DNA of 64,000 nucleotides, taken from positions 55,955,809 to 56,019,808 of the forward strand of contig OZ022346.1 of the NCBI GenBank assembly GCA_963989245.1, read 5' to 3'. A program made the position numbers and the translations under genes. Below, one piece after another: positions 51,339 through 60,647 of the stretch (position 1 is its first letter; every line of letters starts with the position of its first letter). Source of the DNA: Nansenia antarctica. Its lineage: Eukaryota > Chordata > Actinopteri > Argentiniformes > Microstomatidae. Below the pieces are notes generated by a model. That model did no database searches, was not told the DNA's origin, and saw nothing but the letters and a program-made list of their open reading frames with translations.

Positions 51339-53144
51339 CTTCTTTCGGCGTATGGGTAGTTGTTTTCCTCTCCACTCCACCAGGCTCGGGGCCGAGGGGC
51401 TACCCTTTTACCACCCCGAGACCTGGTTGAGGGGCTCACCCGGGCTATATTTCTGGACACCCCTCCAGAAGCCACGTCATCGTCTCGTCATCTAGTACCG
51501 ACAGACCATGCATCCCGTTGGGTGGGTGGTACACCGGGCAATCCAGGATAACATGGTCTGCGGTTTGGTCCTCTGCACCACACTCGAACGACGCATTTGG
51601 GGCCAAGCCCCATCTGTGCATTGATGAGCGGAAACGCCTGACGCCGGTCCGGTGACGATTGAGCGTCACCCAGGATAGCCTTGGCAAGTCCATCCCGAGG
51701 GGCTCAGGGCCGGCGACTGGGATGTGGTCGTGGAGTTTGGAGGTGTTTGCCTCCCACTCCGCGCGCCACATATAATCCGCCCATCCTGCCGCACTGATGT
51801 TAAGATCTCTGCATTGCTGCCTGAGATCCTGTGCGGCAGGCACAAATGGGTGTCTCGACTTGAGACGCCGGGAGGGCTCCGCTGTTATACAGTAGTGAGC
51901 CTATCGTGAAGCAGATGGTTATTAAGCTCCACGGCCCGGCAGGCGAGACGTGCTGTGGCTCCCATGCGGCGGAGGCCTGCGGGCTGGATGCCTGCTAGGA
52001 TGGGAAGGTTGTCCACGGGGGTACGACGCAGGCATCCTGTCACAAGCGCAAGGCTTCGTTTATAGGCGAGTCGATGAGGCGGGTGTGGGCACTGCGACAC
52101 CATACTGGGGCGCAGTATTCACTAGTTGAATAAACGAGGGCTAGGGCTGCCGTGCGCAAGGTCTTTGCGCCGGCGCCCCAGCCCGAGCCAATCAGTCGCC
52201 TCATCAACGCCACACAAGCTGTTAACTTCTTGCGCAGTGACTCGAGGTGCCGGCGAAACGTGAGCGTCCTGTCCAATGTCACACCGAGATAGATTGGCTC
52301 AGCGGAACATGGCAGGGGAGTTCCATCTAGGTATACTCTAAGCTCACGTTTAGCCTCCCTGTTGTTAAGGTGGAAGGCAGCCGATACCGTCTTTGCCTCG
52401 CTAAGCTTCAATCTCTATTTCCGGAAGTATGCCACTAGTGTCTGCATGTCCTGGCTCAGAATCCCCTCCACAGACTGCCAATTTCCAGCAGAGTACACCA
52501 CTGCGAGGTCGTCTGCGTAGGCGTACTTCCGCGAGAGTGTGTTGGGCAGGTCATAGGTGTAGATATTATAGAGGAGGGGGGCCAGGACCGATCCCTGAGG
52601 GACGCCGTTCTTAAGGCGTCGAAGCCTGCTTAGCTGTCCGCAACCGGTGGTAAGGGTAAAGCTGCGGTTACGGATGAGCTCCATGATCATTCTGACCATG
52701 TGCCTGTCCGGCAGCAGGCGGAGCAGCTTGCAGGAGAGGCCGTGATGCCATACGGTATCGTAGGCAGCCGTCAGGTCTATAAAGACGGCCCCGGCCTTCT
52801 TTTTTGCCGAAAAGCAATCCTCGATGTCTTGAGTCATAAGGGTGACTTGATCTACGGTCGACCTCCCCTGTCGGAACCCGGCCTGCTCACGTGGGAGCAG
52901 CGGGTCGACAATTGGTTCGATGCGGGTGTAGATGAGACGCTCGAGGATCTTGAAGGGGATGCATAACAGAGAGATGGGACGGTAACTCTTAGGGTCCCCT
53001 TCAGGCATATTCGGTTTAGGGATCGCAACAACCAGGGCTCTTCGCCAGATTTTGGGGATCTTGAGTTGGCGCAAACTGGAAGTGAGGAACGCTCTCAGCC
53101 AGGACTTCAAGGCGGGTGCGGCATGGAGAATAAGCTCCGTATAT
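51339..53144 (-). pseudogene. Jockey/CR1-like LINE, 5' truncated, inserted in the DNA element
   Basis: The reverse strand reads SYRPISLLCIPFKILERLIY, AGFRQGRSTVDQVTLMTQDI, VFIDLTAAYDTVWHHGL, NGVPQGSVLAPLLYNIYTYD and YAYADDLAVVYS (catalytic YADD) in an intact 231-residue frame (53,110-52,415). The rest continues in shifted frames to CGAEDQTADHVILDCPVY near 51,560. Identical 13-bp flanks CATATTTAATGAT at 51,326-51,338 and 53,145-53,157 are the target-site duplication. Frameshifts make it inactive. Confidence 0.9.
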
Positions 53145-53361
53145 CATATTTAATGATAAAAATAGGGAATGAAACAAAATAAATGAATGGGAGGAATGTG
53201 GTGAGTGTATGGTGTGCTGGTTGTTCTGTTTGTGGGATGTGTATTTACTCTATGTGTAATGACAGGCGGGTTGTGTCTCTTGACTATGTATAAGCGTTTA
53301 TGCTATGTGTGATGTGATAAGTGAATGGCGAGTCCAATGCGTGCCAATGTGAGCTGGGCTG

Positions 53362-53619
53362 TTAGATTAGTTCATCATCATCACTTTCGTGCGTCACGGC
53401 TTGGGAAACGTCATCGTTCTGGCACTGGCTGCTGCACTGACACATGTCGGTACAGGCTAAGTTCTTAGCTCTGCATGAACATCTGCCAGAAGAACAGTCA
53501 GTTTTGCATTTGCATTGTACCATCTCAATGATGGACTTTGGGGCTGGGAGGACGTCTGTGGTTGTTGGTTTAAGCATGCCATCCTCATGTTTGGAGTACC
53601 CATTTTGCAGGGGATCCAA
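53362..53619 (-). pseudogene. Cysteine-rich fragment (CXC-like) of the DNA element
   Basis: An 85-residue frame with CKCKTDCSSGRCSCRAKNLA and CTDMCQCSSQCQND, nine or more cysteines in the C-x-C...C-x-C spacing of CXC/tesmin-like zinc-binding segments, followed by an acidic tail ending DDDELI. It lies against the right inverted repeat, so it is probably the C-terminal end of the element's lost protein. I cannot name the parent family. Confidence 0.5.
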
Positions 53620-54242
53620 TTATGGATCCTGCAGAGCAATGGCTGCCTGTGCCCATATACTTTTGTTTTGTTTTGAAGAATACAAAAAATAGCTTTGTAA
53701 CTACAACCATTGGATTCCTTGACCCTGGAAATGTAGGTTTAGCAGTTAAAATCAATGTTCTAGCTTATTTAGAAGCCAAGATATTACAAAACGTGTGTAT
53801 TATGGCGGCCATTTTGTAAATGCCAAGATGGCCGCCTTTCAGACATCTGTGCAAATGGAAACATATATTTTCTGATTCCTCATACAATGCCCTTTCCAAA
53901 AATGTATAGATTAGCAAATCCCCAAAAAATTCCCACGAAAGTTTAAATTGAAACATAGTGAAACTGACTATGAGTATAACAACGAAAAAAAAGAATGTTA
54001 CACTCGTGCTGCAGTGCAATTGGTCCATGACATGCATTTGTGTACAGCCAATAAAATGATCACAATTCAAACACTTTTGGTTTTATTTTACTTGATAAAA
54101 TAAACTCGCTTGCAACAATACTTCATCAAGATTCAAAAGGCAGAAGGATTTTAAATGTCTCGAAATGTGTTAGTATAGGATTTTTGCTTTGCATATTTTC
54201 AGATTTGTATTAAACATAACCTTGTTAAGACACTCCGTGAGT

Positions 54243-54811
54243 TTAGAATGATATGGTTCTATCTCCGTTTAGAATGATAAGGTTCTATCTCCATTTAGAA
54301 TGAGAAGGTTCTATCTCCGTTTAGAATGATAAGGTTCTATCTCTGTTTAGAATGATAAGGTTCTATCTCCGTTTATGATAAGGTTCTATCTCCGTTTAGA
54401 ATGATAAGGTTCTATCTCCGTTTAGAATGATAAGGTTCTATCTCCGTTTAGAATGATAAGGTTCTATCTCCGTTTAGAATGATATGGTTCTATCTCCGTT
54501 TAGAATGATAAGGTTCTATCTCCGTTTAGAATGATAAGGTTCTATCTCCGTTTAGAATGATAAGGTTCTATCTCCGTTTAGAATGATAAGGTTCTATCTC
54601 CGTTTAGGGCAGTTCAGAGATATTGAGCGTCAAAGTTTTTACATTCCATTATGTTTTGTGAGATGGAACCTTTGTATTTTATTAATTACTAACTGAAAAA
54701 TGTCAACATTTTTAAAATAACACCACACAGACATTAATAAACACCTAATGGATCAGATTATGTAAAAAACTAAATTTTGACAAACATGGAGATAGAACCT
54801 TATAATTCTAA
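54243..54811 (+). mobile_element. Inverted-repeat element with amplified terminal repeat (copy C)
   Basis: Same body as copies A (17.37 kb) and B (26.23 kb). Right end GGAGATAGAACCTTATAATT plus CTAA; the left end is a 14-unit array of the terminal repeat. Confidence 0.8.
54246..54605. repeat. 26-bp minisatellite built from a transposon terminal repeat, about 14 units
   Basis: Units of AGAATGATAAGGTTCTATCT plus CCGTTT, one unit shortened. Confidence 0.92.
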
Positions 54812-55127
54812 TGTCACGACTCGTAGCACAGACCCACCAACACGTCCACCATGTTAGAATAAGAATGTGGTCCAATCACTACCCACAGAGGGAACACTGC
54901 CAGGCTGACAGCTTGATTTATTGATTACTCACCACTGAGCAAATGGCTACACCCATAAAATACATGGGTGCTCCCCGACAAAGGGCAATGGAATGTCTGT
55001 GGAGAAACAGCAGTGTTTGGTAGGAGAAGCTCAGATTAACAGGGGAACGGAACAATGTCGTGTTTGAAGGTCGCAAAGGAATCTATGGGGAAGGTTTGGC
55101 AGGAACTCCTGTTTTTAGGCCTTTTTC

Positions 55128-55522
55128 TGTGTCTCTCCCCCTCCCCTTCCTCCTCTCCCCTCCTCTCCCCCTCCCCTTCCTCCTCCCCCCTCCTCTCCCC
55201 CTCCCCTTCCTCCTCTCCCCTCCTCTCCCCCTCCCCTTCCTCCTCTCTCCTCCTCTCCCCCTCCCCTCCCCTCCTCTCCCCCTCCCCTTCCTCCTCTCTC
55301 CTCCTCTCCCCCTCCCCTTCCTCCTCTCCCCTCCTCTCCCCCTCCCCTTCCTCCTCTCCCCTCCTCTCCCCTCCTCTCCCCCTCCCCTTCCTCCTCTCTC
55401 CTCCTCTCCCCCTCCCCTTCCTCCTCTCCCCTCCTCTCCCCTCCTCTCCCCCTCCCCTTCCTCCTCTCCCCCTCCCCTTCCTCCTCTCTCCTCCTCTCCC
55501 CCTCCCCTTCCTCCTCTCCCCA
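55128..55522. repeat. Polypyrimidine minisatellite
   Basis: Units of CCTCTCCCCCTCCCCTTCCT with CCTCCTCTC spacers, about 395 bp of pure C/T on the top strand. Confidence 0.95.
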
Positions 55523-55799
55523 GAAACCTTGGAACACTGTCTCTGCAGAAGACATGTATCCCAGTTGGGGACATGATACTACTAATAATGAACGGATGAG
55601 GGTATCAACACTCGATAGGAAATGTTTCCCAACCAATAGGTATGATAACAATCATCATCATCCTAATCCCCCGTCCCATCTACCATCATCTCCACCGTTG
55701 TCTAACCCTAACCCTATTGTCTAGTATTTACCAACCAACTGTTTTACTGCATCCCTGAACCCACCAAATGAAGCATCAGGTAGCACCTGGAACACTCAT

Positions 55800-56030
55800 G
55801 TTCCTACATGAACACCTGGAACACTGAGGTTCCTACATGGACACCTGGAACACCTGGAACACTGAGGTTCCTACATGGACAACCCTTACATGGACACCTG
55901 GAACACTGAGGTTCCTACATGGACACCTGGAACACTGAGGTTCCTACATGAACACCTGGAACACTGAGGTTCCTACATGGACACCTGGAACACCTGGAAC
56001 ACTGAGGTTCATACATGGACAACCCTTAAA
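55800..56030 (+). repeat. Minisatellite of ACACCTGGAACACTGAGG type
   Basis: About 7 units of roughly 30-35 bp: ACACCTGGAACACTGAGGTT plus CCTACATGG, with some units doubled in ACACCTGGA. Confidence 0.85.
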
Positions 56031-56046
56031 GGTTAGGGTTAGACCC

Positions 56047-56576
56047 TTACAAGAAGGGCAGGTAGCGGAGAGAATTGTCCGAGACCGAGAGGTTCCGGCG
56101 CTCCACAAAGCTGGGCATGCGGTAGACGCATGCGGCCTCCCCGTACCGACGCTCAGCCAGGGGGCGGCAGTACATGGTCCACAGACTGGGAGTGAACTGC
56201 CGCGTCACAGCGTCCGCCAGGCGCAGGCGGAGGTTACACGTGGAACACACAATGTGGTTGGGACAGCAGTGTTTGGTGGGCGCCGCCGGCCCCGGAGTCT
56301 CTGTGGTGGTGGTGGTGGAGGTGGTGGTGGTGGTGGTGGTGGTGGAGGTGGTGGTGGTGGTGGTGGTGGTGGTGGGGTTGAAGGCGGGGGCCGTGGTGGA
56401 CCTCCCTGGGTGACTCGGTCCTCCGTGAGGCCGGCCCAGCCTGCCCAGTGTTCTCTTCAGCGCGAGCTGGGCCATGCAGACCCCAGCCAGATCCCTCTGG
56501 TACTGCAGACCCAGGGAGCGCAGGGTTCGGTCCAGCTGCAAGCTCTCCCTGCGCAGGGCATTGGCCAAGGAGCGGT
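56047..56576 (-). CDS. Second coding exon of the unknown gene
   Basis: 530 nt from acceptor CTAG to TAA. It contains the helical segment, the Thr tract and the Cys-containing C-terminus. The Thr tract is read in frame on this strand; the opposite strand would give poly-Val/Gly shadows. Confidence 0.72.
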
Positions 56577-56728
56577 CTAGAAGGGTTAGGGGAGGGGCAG
56601 AAAGCGTCAAAAGGCAGAAAGTGTAAAAAGGCAGAAAGTGTAAAATAAAATCATAATAAATCATAAAACAACTCACCTCTATCATTGTAGCGCCTACTCC
56701 CCGTTGCAGTGGAACTAGACGTGGTCAT
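56047..56728 (-). CDS. Two-exon gene of unknown function, threonine-rich middle, 193 residues
   Basis: The first exon runs 56,728-56,677 from ATG (MTTSSSTATGSRRYNDR) to donor GTGAGT. The second runs 56,576-56,047 after an acceptor ending CTTCTAG and stops with TAA. Phase 1 is kept across the junction. Residues about 18-75 look helical with many Leu and Arg (SLANALRRESLQLDRTLRSL, YQRDLAGVCMAQLALKRTLG). A run of threonines follows, coded by a (GGT)n/(CCA)n tract. The C-terminal 80 residues are the most gene-like: CCPNHIVCSTCNLRLRLADA, then WTMYCRPLAERRYGEAACVY, RMPSFVERRNLSVS and YLPFL. CxxC pairs may bind metal, which is inference. No family recognised. Confidence 0.7.
56305..56376. repeat. 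(GGT)n trinucleotide repeat in coding sequence
   Basis: GGT with a few GGA units; on the minus strand it codes a threonine run with occasional serines. Confidence 0.9.
56677..56728 (-). CDS. First coding exon of the unknown gene
   Basis: ATG at 56,728 to donor GTGAGT at 56,676; 52 nt, phase 1 out. The Ser/Thr-rich start is short, so another upstream start cannot be excluded. Confidence 0.6.
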
Positions 56729-57324
56729 TGGGACGCAAATGTTATTTTTATGCTTTTTGGAACAGCATGAGAAACAGAATTGAATAATGAATTCAAAGCT
56801 CTCAAATTCCCTTTAAAGCTCTCAAATTCCCTCTTGTTTGCGTCTTTGTTCCCACCAAAATAAGTTTTTTTTTTTTTTTAAAGAGTTTGGTAACAAAAAA
56901 AGGAAAAAAAGAAAAGAAAAGTGAAAACAAAGATGTAGCCTCCGTTATGTCTGCCAAAAACAAATCAGCGAATGTCCCATATTAATAGGATAACAGCAAT
57001 TAAAGCTGCTCACACGGTGATGTCTCCAGACACGGTGCTTCTGATGCTGCTTAACTCTGCCCGACAGGGTTCGGCTTCTGTTTACGAGGACCAGTGTAGT
57101 TCTACAGTGTAGTTCTACAGTGAGGCCGCGGGGCGGCGCTGGTGTAACACTTTCACATCTCCAGTCCGGTCTCCATAATCCACGAGATAGAATAAAGTAG
57201 GCCTATATATATTTAATATTGCATTACCATATAGCACAAATAATTCCATGACAACTGTAGACATTTGTCTACTGGCACAATCACTGGAACAGCACCAGAA
57301 TATCTGAAAGATATTATAGACCCA

Positions 57325-57530
57325 GATTGTGGAATGCACTGCCAGTTTACATTAGGGATGCAACCTCAGCACACATGTTCAAGTCAAGACTAAAAACCCA
57401 TCCTTTTAATTTTGCCTTTTGCCTAAATGATGATTATATAATGATTAAATCACTTTGAGCTGCAACGTTTGCAGGAAAAGGGCTATAGAAATAAAAGTTA
57501 TTATTATTATTATTATTATTATTAATATTT
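57325..57530 (+). mobile_element. LINE 3' end fragment (CR1/L2-like)
   Basis: Reads WNALPVYIRDATSAHMFKSR and LKTHPFNF, then an AAAGGGCTATAGAAATAAAA tail and an ATT microsatellite. Same family as 2.44-2.70 kb. Confidence 0.65.
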
Positions 57531-57803
57531 GTTTTAGATACCCAACAGGCCTAGACCACACTGCATATCCCAACGTCATACTATATTTCAGCAAAAGTCG
57601 ACCATAAAGGGAATAATAAGGACTCTAAATACGCATTAAACCAGACCTTTATTTTGAAAAGCATCACCCCGGATGTTTGACTTGGTTGGACGAGAAACAT
57701 TGACGTCCGTTTCCTGCGCGAGCACAGGCGTTTTTCTTGAACAATCACATCACTCTTTATTTAACATTAGCTACACAGAGGCAACTGAAGTAGTGGTATA
57801 TGC

Positions 57804-57849
57804 ATGCCGGGTGATGTCGATATGCAAAGAAAAGGTCCCGGCGAAAATG
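57804..57849 (+). CDS. TIN2-domain gene, first coding exon
   Basis: ATG followed by 15 codons and one base, donor GTACGT. It is chosen because only this frame joins the next exon in phase. A start at the Met before WQVV in the next exon is possible. Confidence 0.5.
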
Positions 57850-59469
57850 GTACGTTTGGGCTTTGTGAACATTATTATCGATCTCTAAAGTTAGTCCGCA
57901 AGTCCGCTGGATTGTCAACATGGCGTGCCCCGTATGTCGCTCTCTCTCTCCCGGGACCGCGCTTATAGCCTCCATGGTGTGCGTGATAATGAATGAATGA
58001 ATGAATGAATGGTCTTTATTGTCATTGATATAGTACAGGTACCAAACAACGACATTTGGGAGGGGGTGCTCCCCTGGTGCTAAGAAAAAAAAAACTAAAA
58101 ACAAGAAGGGAAAAGAGCTGGTTTACATAAATAAAGGCTATGTACACTATCCACTATACTATGCTATACAAATAAAACACTGTGCTGTACTCTATGCTAT
58201 GCTATACCTATTCTAACATTTCCTATCTCTGAACCTTATGTACCCGAGGGTTGTCATATTGCACATAGTATTATTGCACATTCATTTAAAGTGTCGCAGT
58301 TTGCAGGTTTGAAATGTTCACAGTTGTATTTCAGTATTGCACTTGATTACAATCTAGTAGCTGCCATCAATTTGTCTAGATTGTCCAGGGCCCAGAACCT
58401 AGGTCTTTGCTATGTTCAGGCACTGCACAACGTTTTCGTGACATGTATGTTTCTGTGTACCCAGGTCCCCCTCTTCCTCTTCCCTCCCTGCGCCTCCTCA
58501 TCCCCCCGCTGCGGCTGGTCTCTGCAGCCATGTGGCAGGTGGTCCAGAGAGGAGATGTCCACCACTATGGGAGACTGGAGGAGTTTGTCACTACTATGAC
58601 AGAGATGGTCCCAGAACTTCTGAGTTCTGAGCAGAAGACCCAACTCCTCCTGGGGCTTCGAGCAAGGGTGAGAGATTATGATGACATGTCTGTCTCTCAG
58701 ACATCCCAACATGTCTATTACATCTGTTTTTTTTATAAATAAGGGAAAACGATGTGTTTATTTGCACTGCTGCTCACTGGGTGATCCATATTTCCAGCTC
58801 GTTCTGGAGTTGTGTCGCACAGGGGAGCTGGAGGACCTCCACAACATCCAGCTTCACCTGGACCGGATCAGAACCCTCATATCTCCTCTGGAACCAGAAG
58901 TGAGCCTCATTCAATTCAATTCAACTGTATCCACCATGTGCAGTGCACTAGGAACATGATTTGGTATTCTCCATGCTAAACAAGCTACAGTACATATAAC
59001 AACAAGACGACAACACGACAATACTCAATACAAAATATACAGTACCAATATGAGTGAATATTATGAATAAATATACACACTAAGTGCAAGAACATGCAAT
59101 GATCAGAGTTATTGAGGAGGGCTGTGGGTTTGGTGAAGAAACAGTTCAAGTGTTGTGATGTTTTTGTCCTGGTGGCCCTGTAGCGCTGTCCAGAAGGGAG
59201 TCATTGAAACAAGCTGTGAGCTGGATGTGAGGGGTCAGCTTCAATCTTGCAAGCCCTGTGAATGTAATCAACAAATGAATGGAAATGTAACAGTAATGTA
59301 CACTATGCAGTGCAGACTGAATTGCGTTAAAGAGTAAAGATTGAATTGTGTAGGATAAGCTGTTCATTGTTTTTGGCAGTCCGGTGATGCAGAGTTGGCT
59401 AAATCAAACTTTGTGGAGCTGGTTGACTCTCTGCTGAGCGACCCGAGTGAGAAAGAGCATTTCTTCCAG
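57804..59469 (+). CDS. TIN2 N-terminal domain protein (TERF1-interacting nuclear factor 2-like), 3' end not found
   Basis: Four exons join in frame into 147 residues: ATG at 57,804 (MPGDVDMQRKGPGEN), then SLRLLIPPLRLVSAAMWQVV, QRGDVHHYGRLEEFVTTMTE, SSEQKTQLLLGLRAR, VLELCRTGELEDLHNIQLHL and AELAKSNFVELVDSLLSDPS to HFFQ. The WQVV...H(Y/F).R..EF pattern and GL(R/K)A(R/K) are those of the TIN2 N-terminal domain. In vertebrates TIN2 bridges TRF1, TRF2 and TPP1 in shelterin at telomeres. Fish genomes also hold other genes with this domain, so a true TIN2 orthologue is not proven. I do not find the expected next exon before 64,000; the integrase gene and its repeats occupy that space. Confidence 0.72.
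57989..58427 (-). mobile_element. LINE 3' fragment (family of 40.77 kb) in the TIN2-domain gene intron
   Basis: Reverse complement of the 3' UTR and last codons of the family, starting with GAATGAATGAATGAATGGTC at 57,989 and ending in the AACCTAGGTCTTTGCTATGT region. Confidence 0.85.
58465..58667 (+). CDS. TIN2-domain gene, second exon
   Basis: Acceptor GTGTACCCAG, donor GTGAGA. It carries the core WQVVQRGDVHHYGRLEEF and LLLGLRAR. A reverse LINE fragment ends about 40 bp before it. Confidence 0.75.
58798..58899 (+). CDS. TIN2-domain gene, third exon
   Basis: Acceptor ATTTCCAG, donor GTGAGC; 102 nt, phase 0; LVLELCRTGELEDLHNIQ through SPLEPE. Confidence 0.72.
59380..59469 (+). CDS. TIN2-domain gene, fourth exon
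   Basis: Acceptor TTTTTGGCAG, donor GTGAGT; 90 nt, phase 0; SGDAELAKSNFVELVDSLLS through HFFQ. Confidence 0.72.
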
Positions 59470-60171
59470 GTGAGTGTTTACTTTAGGCCTTAGGCTTTAT
59501 CGCTGCCATTGGAGTGCTAAGATTACAAATAATCCTGTGTCATCCTGTGTTAAGGCTCCACGTTTAAGGTCAATATTAGTAGAAGGAAGTCAAATACTTC
59601 CTTGATATTCACGTATATGTGTACAGTATATTACAGCTCTCAGGACAGGGGTAATTTCTGAGGGATGCACACTGTTTAAAATGTTCATTTGTCACCTTGC
59701 TTGTCCAGCCATGCCTGTGTCTTTGGGGAAATATTATTAGATTTGAATGTTCTGTGCATCACATATTTAGCTCGCTTTACCACTTACAATGCACTTGTTT
59801 GTGCTCAGAGCCCTAAAATGAGAATTCCACAGACAGGCAGTCATGGCACGTACTTAAAAAGAAAAGCATGTTTTTATCAAAAACTGAGAATATTTTGCCA
59901 ACCCTAGCAGGCTCTAATGAAATGTGAAATATGAAATAAATGAATAATGTAAATTATTCCACTGATTTCTGCATGCAAGGCCACCAGCAAGGTGCTCAAG
60001 GAATGACATTCCACGAGAGCAGCATTACCTTTTAAAAACATAATTTGGAGCTATGTAATGTATCATTAGTTTTGAAAGTATTTTATGACAACAAATAAAC
60101 AATGAATCTATCCTTATTACTTTGGTTGTGATGAGGTATTTACGAGATAATTTATTTATACATAAGTTAAT
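59470..60171. other. No gene seen; AT-rich sequence downstream of the TIN2-domain exons
   Basis: I looked for a continuation of the TIN2 N-terminal domain and found no exon with usable splice sites. No clear repeat. Confidence 0.5.
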
Positions 60172-60375
60172 ACGGTGGCCGACAAGGGCAAACGCGCTGC
60201 AAATACCGGAAACGCGTTGCATATAGAGAAACGCGCTGCATATAGCTCACAACACAACGGAAGTGTAGAAAAACGCTGCATATAGAGAAACGCGCTGCAT
60301 ATAGCTCACAACACAACGGAAGTGTAGAAAAACGCTGCAATTCAGTTCACAACACAACGGAACTGTTCTGGGGGG
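60172..60375. repeat. Terminal-type repeat with AAACGCGCTGCA motifs
   Basis: ACGGTGGCCGACAAGGGCAA, then AAACGCGCTGCA-type motifs about six times and CTCACAACACAACGGAAGTG two to three times. This arrangement resembles a transposon end with subterminal repeats, possibly of the unit that carries the downstream integrase gene. Confidence 0.5.
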
Positions 60376-60647
60376 GAACGATAAGTGGAACGGACCGGAG
60401 ACGTGTTTTTGAAGAAGTTCCGAAAAGCAGTTCTGAAGAGGTTGTGGAGTGAAGAGGCGACATAAAAGGTACATATTATATCTCTTATTTATGTCTGCAG
60501 ATAACATGTGCTGTATTTCAAACCGAAGGGCTCATTCTATGCCCTACACCCTACGAAGGGTTCGTAGAAGCTTGTGCAGTGGAGGGATTCTTTATTGGGA
60601 ATTAGCCGTTGGATCGTATTCAGACATAACGTAGGCTGACAGTGAGC

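Larger units (their letters stand above)
50806..53945. mobile_element. DNA transposon with inverted repeats of about 265 bp, host to a nested LINE
   Basis: 50,810-51,075 and 53,675-53,943 are near-identical inverted repeats (TTTCGTGGGAATTTTTGGGG at the left, its complement at the right; AAGATGGCCGCC inside). Between them lie a partial third copy of the terminal sequence (about 51,190-51,260), a cysteine-rich frame and a LINE. No complete transposase is seen; the superfamily is not assigned. Confidence 0.8.

Noticed and set aside
55055..55651. Pro/Ser/Leu and Gly/Arg/Glu frames on both strands
   Set aside because: Polypyrimidine minisatellite; the frames follow the repeat only.
56174..56413. 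Plus-strand poly-valine and poly-glycine frames
   Set aside because: Shadows of the minus-strand gene with its Thr-coding (GGT)n tract; the minus frame has matching splice sites.
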